Shown piece by piece: positions 38,546 through 50,199 of a stretch of DNA of 64,000 nucleotides. This DNA is from Prinia subflava. Lineage: Eukaryota > Chordata > Aves > Passeriformes > Cisticolidae. The DNA is taken from assembly GCF_021018805.1 (NCBI RefSeq), contig NC_086254.1, forward strand, positions 1,847,001 to 1,911,000, written 5' to 3'. The translations under genes were made by a program, and so were the position numbers. Positions within the stretch are counted from its first letter, which is position 1. Every line of letters starts with the position of its first letter. The notes beneath the pieces were generated by a model. The model was not told where the DNA came from. It ran no database searches and saw only the letters and a program-made list of their open reading frames with translations.

Positions 38546-38870
38546 CAGGGTCAGAAGAACAGCCAAAACAGGTTGGGATAATGGTCCATGCAGCCTAACC
38601 TCCTGTCTCCAATCTCTTTCAGAGGAAGAGGCAGAAATATCTCAAAGTCATAGGATAAACCTCCACCAAATAAACTTTCCTCCTGTCACACAAGATTTAT
38701 AGCCTCACTTAAGGTTGGATGCTTGACAGCTCCCTCCTAAAACTCTTCTTTATTTCTAGTATTTACTGTAACAGCTGGAGACACTCTTGTTGATATGAAT
38801 CAACACCAAATCCTTCTAAAAGCCTGACCTGAGGTATTTTTCTCCTGAGCTTAAAAAAAAAAAAAAAAAT
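38546..38870 (-). mobile_element. Old CR1-like LINE fragment (possible)
   Basis: The order 'agaagaacagcc', 'aatggtccatgcagcctaac', 'ctcctgtctcc', then 'cagaggaagaggcag' resembles the reverse-read tail of an older CR1 type abundant in turtles and crocodilians, as I remember it, which carries a 'ggtccatctagcc' landmark. The match is decayed throughout, and the inner part is not secure. A 17-base A-run closes the segment at 38853-38869. A chance resemblance is possible. Confidence 0.4.
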
Positions 38871-41483
38871 CCAGAAAAAGAATCCCTTGCTCACACCTAA
38901 TTTTGCAACGTCTCACTTCTTGGAACTTCTCCATGAAGCTCTGGAATTGTGATCCACTGTAGCCAGTAACTACATATGAGGTGGCTGTTTGTGAAAGGCA
39001 GGACACAGCTCCTGAAGGGTCTCCAAAGTCAGCACATCCCCCTTACTGCTGATTTCACTGAAGTGAAAAAAGAAAGCCAGGCAGCAGGAAGGCAAACCCC
39101 GAGTCACTGCATGTCCCAATCAGATACTGAACAATCCTGCACATAATTGCTATTGTCATGTGTTTAACACATGCCACAAGGACACTGTCCTGTCACGGCT
39201 GGGTTCTCATTTCCACGTAAATGAATACACTACAGCTGATTCCATTTTGAAAAGGATGAAAACTGTCCATAACACTTCTGCCTTCACAGCCCACTGAGCA
39301 GAGCACGACAGATGTTCAGATAGCTGCTCCCTGCATGGCCTTGTTGGGGTGGTGACACGAACTCCTCAGCCCGAGGAAAGGGCACAAACCCCAAAGCAGC
39401 CCCGAGGACGGCCCAGGCTGCAGAGAGGTGTGGTGCCCTCAGGGAACGTGGGGCAATATTTGCTAATTGCATTGGCACTCTGTGTGACCCCGTCAGGAAG
39501 GTAAAATCACTATATAATTATATTGGCTTCTTGGAATTTCCTGCAGGGATGCACTACTGTAACTCAGGTCGGAAAAGCGAGCAGGAAAATGCCATGATGA
39601 GCACACAGCTTCCGACCAGAGCCTGGGGGCAAGCAGAGGACAGTGGCCACCACACCATGCTTCAGCTGGACTTGAGCAGGAGTTTGCCAAGAAGAGGAAT
39701 GAAAATAGGTAAAGGCCAGGGAATCACTGAGGTAAAAGACTCTTTGGGGAATGGAAATAGTTTGTAGCTGGACAGCAAAAGTTCTCTGTAGACCTGTGTG
39801 GTCTTGCAGCACCATAGGAAGTTGTGGCACATGGGCACATTGGTGTAAAAGACAGGGAGACAAGTGACAGGGGTCTGCTCTGCATTGTTTTCCAAGTAAT
39901 GGCTTGTTCTGACCAAAAATTTCCTGTCTCCAAAGTGTGTCTGATCACAGAGTAGATTTCTGCTTGGGACATGCAGAGGAGGAGAGCTGATGTTAAGCCT
40001 GGCTGGTGCTGCAGAGCTGCTCTTCACTGAGACATGTGCTAACAGAATTTAGGGCCTGGTCTCAGGGTGGGAAAATGCACCCGATTCCCAGGAGAAATGA
40101 AGTTCCAGCCAGCAATCACCTCAAGGCTGGTAAAGTCGTGTTTCTGTAATATGTACTCATTCCTAACTACCCATGCACCCCATTTGTTTGAGAATTAAAA
40201 TAAAGAAAATGATTAGCAATCTTATTTTGATCCATTTATTTTGCATTTGTCCCAACTACTTTGCCTGATGAAAGGAGCAATTACCAGTGACTTCTGAGTG
40301 TGTGCCCTGTTTGGAGGCTCAGCTCAACAAACTCCCAGTTTAGCAATTTGATTATTTCTTAATATACCAGTTATATTGCAATTACCTGCAGTTACCTGCC
40401 TGTGTTGGTGACTGGTGAGTGATCTCTCCCTACCCTTTTCTGCACCCATGAGCCCTTTGTTGTATTTCCTCCCCCTGCCAGCCAAGGAGGGCAGTGACAG
40501 AGGGGGTTTGGGGGGCACCAGCTGGGGCAATCCACCACCTCGGGGGTGGTACATGACCAGAAAAGGCAGAATAGCTCTATATGAAACATCCAGTGAGGAA
40601 AGTGGAACTATCTTTAATTTTCATAGCTGCAGGTATGCACAGAAAATGAAACTCCTGAAACTGTGAACCCATCTGACTTTTCTTTTACGGAAAGGAAAGA
40701 GGTCCCTTTAAAAAAACACAAAAACCAAAAAAAAAACCAACCAAATTAAAAACACCCAAGACAAGAGATATTCTCAGCCAACTTTCATTGCCTGGGAGTG
40801 TTTTTACGGCCAACTTATAAACTGCTCAGAACAGGTTTTACAAAGTAATGAAAACACAGTCAGGACCCTCGCAGGAGGCACGGCCAAAGGTGTGAGCACA
40901 CGGAGCTTCCAGGGAGCCCAGCTCGCTGCAAAGGGGCCAGCACTGCCTCTGCAGATGGTGCAGGGATGCAGCACCAGATCTGACATATTAAGCTCATGAC
41001 AAAGCAATGATGACAAACTCCCAGACAGTGAAGCTGAGACCGCAAACGCGGCTGCCAGAACACTGACAGAGAGGAGCAAAGAAAGGCAGCCCAGACACTA
41101 CCACAAAACCCCCAAGAACAGCAACAGGCATGGAAAGATTTAAAGAATCTGTCTCAAAATGCAAACTGGGCGTTTTCTCAGGCAGCCTCTCAGACCAGGG
41201 CAGGCAGAGCTCAGCCCAGCTCTGACTCCTGCTCTTCCAGTCACAGCAGCCTTTACCTGCTGGGGGATCTCTCCCACAGCACCTAAAACTTAACACAGGG
41301 AGCTGAACTCTTTTTTCATTTCTTTTATGCTAGATGGAGAATTTCTATGTTTAATTCTAACACAGATCTTTAAAATTTAATATATTTTTGTGTGGTTTTT
41401 GATAACATTTTTTAATATTTCTTGGGAAATTTCTGGTATTTATTATTTCTTGGGAATCTATAGTTCTGTTTTCCCACCATGTT
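38871..41483. other. Unique noncoding DNA
   Basis: No gene is supported. An A-rich stretch with 'aaaaaccaaaaaaaaaaccaa' composition lies near 40708-40760, and AT-rich DNA with a twice-repeated 'atttcttggga' lies near 41417-41456. Open frames up to 121 codons overlap on both strands without domains. Confidence 0.5.
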
Positions 41484-41738
41484 AATCATAGAATCAAGGA
41501 ATGGTTTGAGCTGGAAGGGACATTAAAGCTCATCCAGTTCCACTCCCTGCCATGGCGACACCTCCCACTATACCAGAGGGCCAAGCTCTGTCCATCCTGG
41601 CCTTGGGCACTGCCAGGGATCCAGGGGCAGCCACAGCTGCTCTGGGCACCCTGTGCCAGGGCATCACCACCCTCACAGCCAGGAATTCCTTCCCAGGATC
41701 TACCCTAAACCTAATGTGCTGTCCATTCTCAGCAGAAC
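41484..41738 (-). mobile_element. CR1 LINE 3' end fragment
   Basis: The plus strand opens 'aatcatagaatcaaggaatg', then 'gctggaagggacattaaagc', 'catccagttccactccctgc', 'atcctggccttgggcactgc' and 'cacagctgctctgggcaccc', ending near 'cctaaacctaatgtgctgtc'. This is a CR1 tail read in reverse. It is closely similar to the copy at 57601, so both probably come from one subfamily. It is 5'-truncated with no coding capacity. Confidence 0.93.
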
Positions 41739-43176
41739 TGGTGAGTAAAAGCAATTACAGCCAGCTCCAGGCTCTTTGGGATCCTCAGTTTGTGGCAGCT
41801 GAAATACAACACTCACACTCTTCAGATTGCAACAGTGAAGATTCTACCATCAGAAAATACCTCGAAAGTCTATTTTCCATTGAAAATATTCAATACTTCT
41901 CATATTTAACCAGTCCATTTTACTGTGGTTTCTGTATTTCTTGGCTCTCAGTTCCATTAGCTTTTCCCACAAGGCAAACACAGCTCTACGCGTGACTCTT
42001 TCCAGCTGAACTCAGGCAATATCCCTGATTTTCGTGGAGGTGGTGGAGGCCCCATCCTATTCCATGGAAGACAAGGTCAATTTTACAATCAAATGCTCTT
42101 GCCAAACAAGGGTGTGGCACTGGGTCAGGTTCCCATCCAGTGCAGTGCCATGTCCAAGGAGCCCTGGGCTGCAGGACACAGCCTGGCTGCACTCTGAATA
42201 CAACACCTGGCTGTCCATTCAAGCAGGGTTTGTGGGTTTTTTCTCAAAAACTTGAAGAATCTTCAGTTGTTCAGAGACAAGTATGCACATATATAAATAA
42301 ATGAATAAATACAGATGTGCTGAAAGCAGAGGTAACCTGTGACTGTGCCCATGTAATTTTCTAAAAAACCAATTTGGTTTGGAGATGTAGTTGTATCTAC
42401 TGAATCTAGTCAGGATGGTCTAGAGCTATGCTGTTACTCCTGCAATTTCATGTAAATCACACCAGGCATTATTTTGTTAGTGAAATCCATGGGAAAACTT
42501 TCTGATTCTTCAGTGTCACAAAAAATAACCAGGAATAAGGAACACAGAGGCAGCCAGTGTGCAAGGGGGCAGGCAGAGCCTTCCTTCCAACTCAGAACTG
42601 ACAACCACAGGAAAGTCCAGCTGTCCAGCTGGGCCAGGCTGGAGAGGGAGGCATTTCCACATCTCCCTGACTCAGCACAGCTGGGAAAGAGGTGTTCCCA
42701 GTCATGCCCTCACACCCCCAGCACGAAGAAACATCACAAAGATCTTTTCCTGCTGCCCCTGAACTCACCCAGCTCCCTCTGAGCGCAACCCAGGGGCTGA
42801 GCCAAGCCCCCAGCACACACAGCAAGGTGATCCAGTCCTGAGGGGCCCAATTTCCTCCTGCACCAAAGATATCCTTTACCAATTTGAGTTGTCTCCAAGG
42901 ACTCCCCAGTGCTAACTTGGCCTGGCTGCAGCCAGAGGAGACAGGGCTCCTCTAGGGGACAATTAGAGAGGTGTTTTAGTTGGTGCTGGTGCTTCCCCAG
43001 GGACTGTACAAGAAGTCTGTGAAGTTTCATCTGCCTTGGTGAGCATCAGCTGTGGCAGCCCCTGCCTGCCTTGCTCTTCCTTCTGCACAAGGACAAACAC
43101 TCCCAGGGATTCTGCACCTCGGGGTAAGGCACTGCCTTGCTCTCATCACTGGAGTCAGGAAATTCTGCAGCAGCTG
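41739..43176. other. Unique noncoding DNA
   Basis: No gene is supported. A small AT simple repeat ('aataaatgaataaata') lies near 42294-42310. Otherwise the sequence is unremarkable and becomes GC-richer before the LTR. Confidence 0.5.
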
Positions 43177-43238
43177 TGATGCCTTGGGAAGGCTGACCTG
43201 AAACAGAGACTGGACAGAGCTGGAGAATAAAGCAGGGA

Positions 43239-43244
43239 TTTATT
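43239..43244 (-). promoter_or_regulatory. Polyadenylation signal of the solo LTR
   Basis: The hexamer AATAAA is on the minus strand, within the sequence 'caataaatccctgc' read in that direction. It lies downstream of the TATA box at the spacing expected for an LTR R region. Confidence 0.6.
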
Positions 43245-43352
43245 GAAAGGCTTTTAGGATACACCTTGGGCAGGACAAGAGCCTGGCCAGGGCTACACCC
43301 AAGGTGGACCCAAAATGGTCACAAAATGGACAGATGGTCATGAGGTCTCACA

Positions 43353-43360
43353 CTTTTATA
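43353..43360 (-). promoter_or_regulatory. TATA box of the solo LTR
   Basis: The minus strand reads TATAAAAG here, in the context 'cttataaaagtgtgag'. It is the only strong TATA motif in the LTR and sits about 260 bases from the U3 end. Confidence 0.6.
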
Positions 43361-43784
43361 AGTTGTGGTCCATTTCCATATTGGGGTTTAATTGTCCAAT
43401 TCCAGCTCCAGGCTGTGAGGTCCCATCCTTCTTGTTCCTCCCCTCAGCCCACCCTTGTTTGTGCTGTTGGGCCTGAAAGTTGTCCTTGGTCCCCAGCAGG
43501 AAAAGGATTTGTTTTGTGTCCCTGCTCTGTGAAGAGCTCACCAGCACTGAATGTGAGCTCAGAACTGCACCCCTGGGCAGCACAGAATGTGAAAATGTAA
43601 ATGTAAAACTTAAGGCATCAGCTGCTGGAGGGAAGCCCTGACAGCCAACAGAGCCCATCTCCTGCTGCAGGGACTCCTCAGCCTCACCTCACAGTGCCAG
43701 TGCAGCCTTTTCACCATTTAGCACTTGTTTCCAAAAACCAGCCAAGGCCTTCAATGGAAGGAGGAGAACAGGCTGGGAATCAGT

Positions 43785-43870
43785 GAATCATTTGTATTGG
43801 AAAAGGCCTATAAGATCATTAAATTAAACTGTAAACCTCACACAGCCAATGAACAAGCACCCTATTTAGA
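43785..43870 (-). mobile_element. Short CR1 3' end remnant
   Basis: The plus strand reads 'aatcatttgtattggaaaag', then 'gcctataagatcatt', then 'ctgtaaacctcacacagcc'. This is the reversed CR1 tail with several substitutions. Only about 85 bases remain, so the copy is old and truncated. Confidence 0.7.
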
Positions 43871-46380
43871 ACAAACATGTATTAAGTAAATAAGAGGGAA
43901 ATGCAGCAGATAGAACCAATTCATGGGTTTTCACTGAAGGCAGGCAGGTTTTCCTGCTTTTTACACATTAAAGCCATTCAAAGCCATTAAAGCCTCTGTG
44001 CTCAGCTGGTACAGAGCTCTGCTGTCAGACTTGCTCCCCACAGCATCCATAAAAAACCTCCAGAAACCTCCAGGTACTGAGAAAAGATAAACCCACACAA
44101 ATTGTTGGGCTCCACCACTGATACATTGAAATACCTGCTGTGCAGTAAAAGTCCTGGTAGAGTAAGTGGCAAATAAATGTTTTGGCCATTTAAAAACTAT
44201 TTTGGCTAGCCATAACAGGTTAATGTTAAAATGATTATGTAAAAGGTACTCAAAAACTGGGCTTCAGTGAAAGTTTCACTTTGAAATAAACATATTGTCA
44301 ATAACTTGCTCCAGGCCTTTTTCTGGCTTACAGCAAATACCATGGCTTTCTTCTTCATGTATTTAAAAACTAGAGGGCTCCTCAGATTGTCACTGCAAAT
44401 AGAATAGGGACAGGTAATTCTACTTGTGCTTTCTGTCCCTAGAATGAAGCCAGTTTCCTGCTCACACAAATGTGAACATTACAAAAGTTATGAATAAAAT
44501 CAGTGCACACCCTCATTGCTATTCTCATTCCTCGAATAATACTTATACCGTTTTTTAACAGAAAGTCAATTTACACTGAAAACCTCATTATACACTGGAA
44601 GTTAATCCCCAAACCCCATCTTCTTCTGACCAATAGGAGATGAAAGGCTGATATCAAAAACACACAGCTATTTTGCTGCAGTAATCCTAGAGTGATCAGT
44701 CCGTGGAGGGCCACCCTGTAACTACAGAAACGCTCAGTGCCATCAGTATTCCAAACACAGGCAGACAGGCAGATGTCCCTTCACAGAGGGAATGCCAAAT
44801 GTCTATCAGTGAGATGTTACCATGGCCAGAAATAACCGAGGTAGGATGACTGAGTGGCTCCTTTGTGAGACAGTCCAAGTGGGGGAAATATTTACTCTTC
44901 GAGTTGAGAAATCTAAAATCAATCTAATGTCACTTAAAAATAGGAGTTGCACTGTAACTGATATGCTGATCATGGAAACCACACAAGGAAGATGCTGCTA
45001 TTTCTGTAAATACAAGGCAGTGCAAATGTAGCTCCACTGAAGTCAGGGAATCTACACTCATTTTTCGTAGATGAACATCTGGTCTTTTATATTTGGAGAA
45101 AGGTAGGATAAATACTACCCCACCATTCCAGCAGACTCCTGTTAATTCCCCCAACTTAAATGGATTTACACAGAATTTATTTTTTCTTATACTCCCTACT
45201 TGAAAAATTATGTAGACATTAAAAATATATATATTTACCAAGATTAAAAGTAACCAATCAGTGAAGTTTTCTGAAAATTCTACTACTGGAAAACTACATA
45301 GACAAAATACAAATGCACATTAGTGCTCTAAAACCCAGTTTTTATGTCATAAGCCAGTTCAGCCACTGAGGGGCCTGATCTTTGCTGTCTCCCAAGAAAA
45401 TTTAGGACTGCAAGAGATCAGCCACCTTTTGCTAAAAGCCTTAGGCTCCTAAGCCCTTGCCTTTAGAGATCTGAGCCACAGCTGAATGGTGAAGCTTACA
45501 GACAAAATCTGCTCTTTATACCTTTCATCAGCTGCAAAAGTCCATTCACACCACCACACTACATTGTGCCAAGGAAACCAAGCAAAGAAAGAATGTCCTC
45601 ATCCTGAAGGAAACTGCTTGATTTGATGAGCAAGTACCACCAAAAACCTTAAATGCCTTCAAGCTCCCCCAGCAGCAGTGACAGCAGCGATCTCGAGCCC
45701 TTCTGGCAGGACAGGTGGTGTGCTAAAGTGTCTGTATTATCTTTCCTCACATCCAACTCATCTGCTCCTTTACTGAAGAACACAATCCACATTGTTAGGT
45801 TTTGTGTGTATCTGTGGTTTATGTAACATTTTGTGCTGTCTAATTGGCTCACCAGCAATTAAAAATAAACCCATGGCAAAGCTCCACTTGCCGGTTTCAC
45901 CTTGTCACAAATGTGCTTGATGCTCACTGTGTCTTAAATAAAATGTATCACTGGGAGGGAGAGATCTTTTCCGTCAATTTTTTTCCACCATTTGGTATAA
46001 TTATTCCTGACAATTTGCCCATCACACTGCCAGAGTCTTTCCAGAAGGAGAAAAATACTACTTTGTGTTCTTGTGATCACAAGTCTAATTGAGCGGAAAA
46101 CAAATCTGTTAAAAAGTGAGGAAAAAAAAAGGAAAGGGAGAAGAAAAAAAAGGTAAGAATAATGAGAAATTGTGGAAAGACAAGCTAATCTGGCACTTGG
46201 TTAAAAAACTGTGATGAGCAAAAGAACAAGGAAACGTGCAACCAACTACTGGAAATCTGAATAGATCTTCTTCCCCTGAATTGCAGAGGAAGTCTCTGCA
46301 GCAGATGCTGTTTCAATATAGCTGAGGATGACACTCAGGTCCATTTTACTGTGGTGTACAGGGGCTTTTCCTGGTTTTTA
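43871..46380. other. Unique noncoding DNA
   Basis: No gene is supported. A short TA stretch lies near 45222-45236, and an A/G-rich tract ('gaggaaaaaaaaaggaaagg') lies near 46118-46152. Open frames are at most 103 codons and have no domain. Confidence 0.5.
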
Positions 46381-46660
46381 ATGCTGCCTTTCCACATTCC
46401 CCCCGAGCAGGGGCCCGGCAGTGGCCGGGGCAGGGCTCAGCTCTGGAGCTGACTGGGCAAAGGGCTCTTACCCCTCATCTGGGGCAGCACAAACGAGGGC
46501 CACGTGTGTAATTCAAGCTGACAGCAAACATTAGCATTGCTGTACACTTTGTCAATTAAATGATGGTTTAATCAGCACAAATCTGAATGGTCAAATAATG
46601 TTATAATTAAAAGGAAATAATGGAAAGTGGTGTGGTGATTAATTAACAGAACAGCAAGCA
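46381..46660. other. Candidate conserved noncoding block
   Basis: A CpG-containing GC-rich segment ('ggcccggcagtggccgggg') passes directly into an AT-rich segment with homeodomain-type cores ('gtcaattaaatgatgg', 'gtgattaattaac') and an E-box-like 'ccacgtgtg'. No repeat is recognised and all frames are closed. A regulatory role is an inference. Confidence 0.3.
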
Positions 46661-47086
46661 CCAGCAGCACATCTTGTCTGTGATATCACTTCTCCCCCGC
46701 TCCACGCTGGCTGGGGTGGGGGTGCTGGGAGGCACGCTGACCTTGCAGCCTCAGAAAATCCATTTCAGAGCTGCACATCCAGCAGCAATGGCAATTTTCA
46801 CAAGCTCAAATAAATGAGGGGGAGCCTTGTCTCTACCTTCCCTGCAGTGCTCTTCAAAGCACTGCCACACACCATCACTAGCGACTCTTGACTTTTTTTT
46901 GTCTCCTTTACAAACAGGAGACTGGATACTTTGTAAACCCTGGACATCTTGACATATATTCTGGAGCACCAGGAGATAATGCGCTGTGTTTATCTCTCCC
47001 TGCCTGATGTGTTGATCAGTGCAGCAGCTCTGTCCATTTCCCAGGGCCCTGGCACACAAGAGCTCGTGCTGCAGACTGTGACAGGT

Positions 47087-47150
47087 ATTGTGACACACAG
47101 GGTCAAATACAAAATCAAATTGTGAGACACGGGGTCAAATACAAAATCAA
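47087..47150. repeat. 32-bp tandem duplication
   Basis: Two adjacent 32-bp copies contain 'gggtcaaatacaaaatcaaa'. The second copy differs at only a few positions near its start ('gagacacgg' for 'gacacacag'). This is a young slippage duplication. Confidence 0.9.
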
Positions 47151-47669
47151 ATTGATCACCAAAGCACTGCAGCTCTCAGGAGGCTGCACTGCTCTGCAGA
47201 TGTGCACTGCACATGGTATGAAAAGGTACACTACTACATCAGGAGTTGTAAGATTCAAGAAAGAAAATAATCCTGTTTCCTTGAGGTGGGTCCTTGTCTC
47301 TGTACAGAAGTGATTAACTCCCAACTATTCTCAGTATTCATGCCTCTAAAGGAACTTTACAGCATCAGGGGTGTTGTAAGAAAGGCCTCAAGTAAAATCT
47401 GACACTGTTTTTTTCAGATGACATAAACTTTAAAAATCTGTGTTTGATTTGAGCTGGATGTGATCAAACCTTAGGATGGAACCTGCTGCTAGAGCTCAGT
47501 CTGCTGGACTGTCACAGGATGCCAGCTCTGGTGAGGCTGCCTGGCCTCCAGCAAAGGCTGGGATCCTAAATGCCATCCTTTCACTCTGGGTCACCAATCC
47601 ACCTCCTGATGGCCCAGAGTCCATCAAAGCCCCACTCCTGGAACAGCACAGCCCCAAGACACACAGGGT

Positions 47670-47748
47670 GGGATTGTTGGGATGCCCTGTGCAGACTTTG
47701 ATGATCCTTTGGGTACCTTCCAGTCCAGGACATTCCATGATCCTAAAA
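47670..47748 (+). mobile_element. CR1-like LINE 3' end fragment
   Basis: The forward sequence 'gggattgttgggatgccctg', then 'tttgatgatcc', then 'gggtaccttccagtccagg', closing 'attccatgatcct', follows the order of an avian CR1 tail ending in a degenerate terminal octamer. It is one of two plus-strand CR1 tails in the window and is short and diverged. A distant LTR-type origin is less likely, because the final octamer-like end fits CR1 better. Confidence 0.7.
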
Positions 47749-48089
47749 ATGACCTGCTGATGGATGTGTTTAAAACAAGGAACGGAGCAGAGTCAGGCCA
47801 AGTCCTGTTCTCCAGCACAGGGAGAGCTGCCCCAGGGCCAGCACGTTCCACCCAGCACATTTCCCGAGGTCCAGGGCTGCTGAACAACAGAGCTCCGAAG
47901 CCTCTTCACCCAAATTTGTCATATTTTGCCTGATTACAGTGAAACAGCAACATGCACATTCAATCACGGGTAAAATGAGGGTGGGATGTTTTATTTAATA
48001 TTTATACGCATGGCATACTGGCAAAATTACTGGCATCTGTATGTGTGTGAATGACTGTTTTGAGGAACATGTGTTGTGTGCAATGCTGT
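47749..48089. other. Unique noncoding DNA
   Basis: Nothing coding or repetitive is recognised. Confidence 0.45.
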
Positions 48090-48600
48090 TTATTATCAGT
48101 AAATGAAGCCAAAAGCTAAGTTGAAAATGAATGCTAAATTAAAAATTATATAAAATGGAGTGAAATGATTTAATTAGCAGATTATAAGTGACACGCTTTA
48201 CTATTAGAATTAGCTTGGGAGGGATTGAGGGAAGGGAGGAGGAAAAAAAAACCCTTGACTAGACACAGAAGGGTGGAAAAACATTCCTTTTCCCTCTATC
48301 TGTGGAGTTACAAACACAGTAACATATTGTCCTGGTGTTTATAATCACAGACTCTGCTGCCGTCACAGTGCTTGCTTAATGAGGCAGCCAGTTAGAAATA
48401 ATGAGACTTTGAAACAAATTGTTCTCGCTTCTGAAAAGAGAAAGAGAAGGATGTGTGCCACTCATACAGTGCATTTCGAGCGCTTTGCTAACATCTCTGT
48501 ACTTAACTCCTCGTACTGTACCCCTCCAGTAGAATTTATGAGTGGAGAAATGGGTTGTGGTTTCTTATAATACCAGGAAGAAAGCTCAGAACTCTACTTA
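48090..48600. other. Candidate conserved noncoding block
   Basis: This is repeat-free AT-rich DNA with 'gatttaattagcagattata' and 'cttgcttaatgagg' motifs and intact CpGs ('gacacgctttac', 'gccgtcacag', 'ttcgagcgc', 'cctcgtactg'). Frames are closed except for short windows of about 63 codons. A regulatory role is inferred from composition. Confidence 0.3.
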
Positions 48601-48920
48601 TTCCCAAGCTTTGCCTTTAACTTGTTGCATGACTTCATTAAAAAAGCATTGCCCCGCTAAATTAATTACCACATGTGAAACACTTTGAACATTTTTGTTT
48701 GGTCTCTACCTTCAAAACAGAATATTTCACTCCAATAACGATCTTCCATTAAAATTGTCAATATCCTTTGCCAGCAGAAATCGATGTTGCCTCTCTGAGC
48801 TCCCAGGAGAAGCTGGAGAAGGACCTGTCCCCCCCAGCACTCCAGGGGGGTGTTGGGGGGTGGGAAATGCACCCCTGCAGCCTGCACAGGGCAGCTGCAC
48901 CCCCCTGGCACTGTAGGCAG

Positions 48921-49020
48921 GGAACCAAGGCAGGCTTGCAGATTCCTCCCCATCATTTCCCTGGACACAGGGAACCAAGGCAGGCTTGCAGATTCCTCCC
49001 CACCATTTCCCTGGACACCC
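48921..49020. repeat. 50-bp tandem duplication
   Basis: Two adjacent 50-bp copies start 'ggaaccaaggcaggcttgca' at 48921 and 48971. They are nearly identical ('ccatcattt' against 'ccaccattt', plus an end difference). They cause repeated peptide segments in every open frame here, which is why overlapping open frames of 114-158 codons on both strands share duplicated text. None is taken as a gene. Confidence 0.93.
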
Positions 49021-50199
49021 CGTCTTGTCCCAGCACTCTCCTCCTCCTGCACACAGATTTTCTAACAGCATATGGAGCTCGCAGCCCGGCTCCCGTGTCC
49101 CCAGCGTGCGGGTCCCCTGGGCTGCCTGTCAAACTCCCACTCCCCTGCTCCCAGGGAACCATCCCAGCCTGCAGCACCCTCAGAATGCTCAGTGCTCAAC
49201 ACAGCCTGGAAAAAACCCATTACCACACACAAGGCCCTCTTTGATAAAATAATCCTGCTTAAATTCAGAACCCACAAAACCATGACACAACTTTGGTAAG
49301 CCTTCAAACTAAAAGCCTTTAAATTATTTTCACCTCCAAACACCAAACGAGCTTAAATGCAAATAGATGTACACGGGCAGCAATACTCTGATTTATTTTG
49401 GTGTAAAGCCACCAGCAGCTGCCCCTGGTGACCAGCACTGCAAGCCCCCACTGCAAACCAGCACGGAGAAGTGGCTCCAGGCTCTGACCCTGCAGAGCAG
49501 CTCAGCCCCACGGAACGCTGAGAGCTCCTGCAGCTTGTCCGTGTCTTTGCTGCGGGAGGAAGGTGCAGAACCACGGGGAGGCAGAAGGAAGCCCTGAGCA
49601 GGATGCAGGGAGCGAGGGCAGCCCTGGCAGGGAGCAGGGAGGCTGCCAGAGGGAAGCACAGCCAGCCCAAGGCTGCTCCAAGAGCAGAGCAGCTGCTGGC
49701 TGCTCACACAGCCATACGGCTGCTTCCCAGCCAACATGCTGCTCCCAGTGCTGAGCAGCAACTGCAGAAAACAACAGACGGCAAATAATAAGGGCGATAT
49801 ATCACGTGTAGATTAAAAAAAAACACAACAGGTTCTCCAATTGAGCATGCTTGCACCTTTCAGCTGCTTCTTGGTAGCTGTGATCCTGAGCAGGGGTTGA
49901 TTTATAGGAGCTCTGGCTCTTTCTCCAAAGCTAGAAAGGCCACAGTTTGCAGCCTGCACACAAGACAATAACCATATTCCTTTCTAGGCATCTATGGGCA
50001 TTGAGAAGCCTCCGATCAAGTTGCTAATTTGAAAAAAAAAAAAAAAAGAAGGAAAAAAACACCCCAAGATGGAGAGTGAACTTAATAGATGCCACTTTAG
50101 ATGTGTTTGCTTATAGAAAAAAAATGCAGTCTGGAACGGGGGGGTGGGGGTAGGATTTTTTCCCTAGTCTCCCACGTACTCCTAAAATGGTCTGTGCAT
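49021..50199. other. Unique noncoding DNA
   Basis: The first part (to about 49.77 kb) is GC-rich, with overlapping open frames on both strands of up to 122 codons that show no domain. A 16-base A-run lies at 50032-50047, and a G-run ('acgggggggtggggg'-like) lies near 50138-50150. Confidence 0.5.

Larger units (their letters stand above)
43177..43620 (-). mobile_element. Solo LTR of an endogenous retrovirus
   Basis: The 444-bp element starts TGATGCCTT and ends AAGGCATCA, a perfect 9-bp terminal inverted repeat with canonical TG...CA ends. It is flanked by GCTG on both sides (43173-43176 and 43621-43624), consistent with a 4-bp target-site duplication. On the minus strand a TATA box (TATAAAAG, 43353-43360) is followed about 110 bases later by an AATAAA signal (43239-43244), which sets the orientation. 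No gag, pol or env sequence and no second LTR are present, so this is a solo LTR left by recombination. I recall near-identical LTRs as common in songbird genomes. The 4-bp duplication favours a class I (gammaretrovirus-like) origin. Confidence 0.85.

Noticed and set aside
43177..43620. Intact endogenous provirus
   Set aside because: Only one LTR is present and no gag, pol or env reading frame flanks it. It is a solo LTR.
48666..49244. Several overlapping frames of 114-158 codons with repeated peptide segments
   Set aside because: The repeats come from the 50-bp tandem duplication in DNA, and both strands are open.
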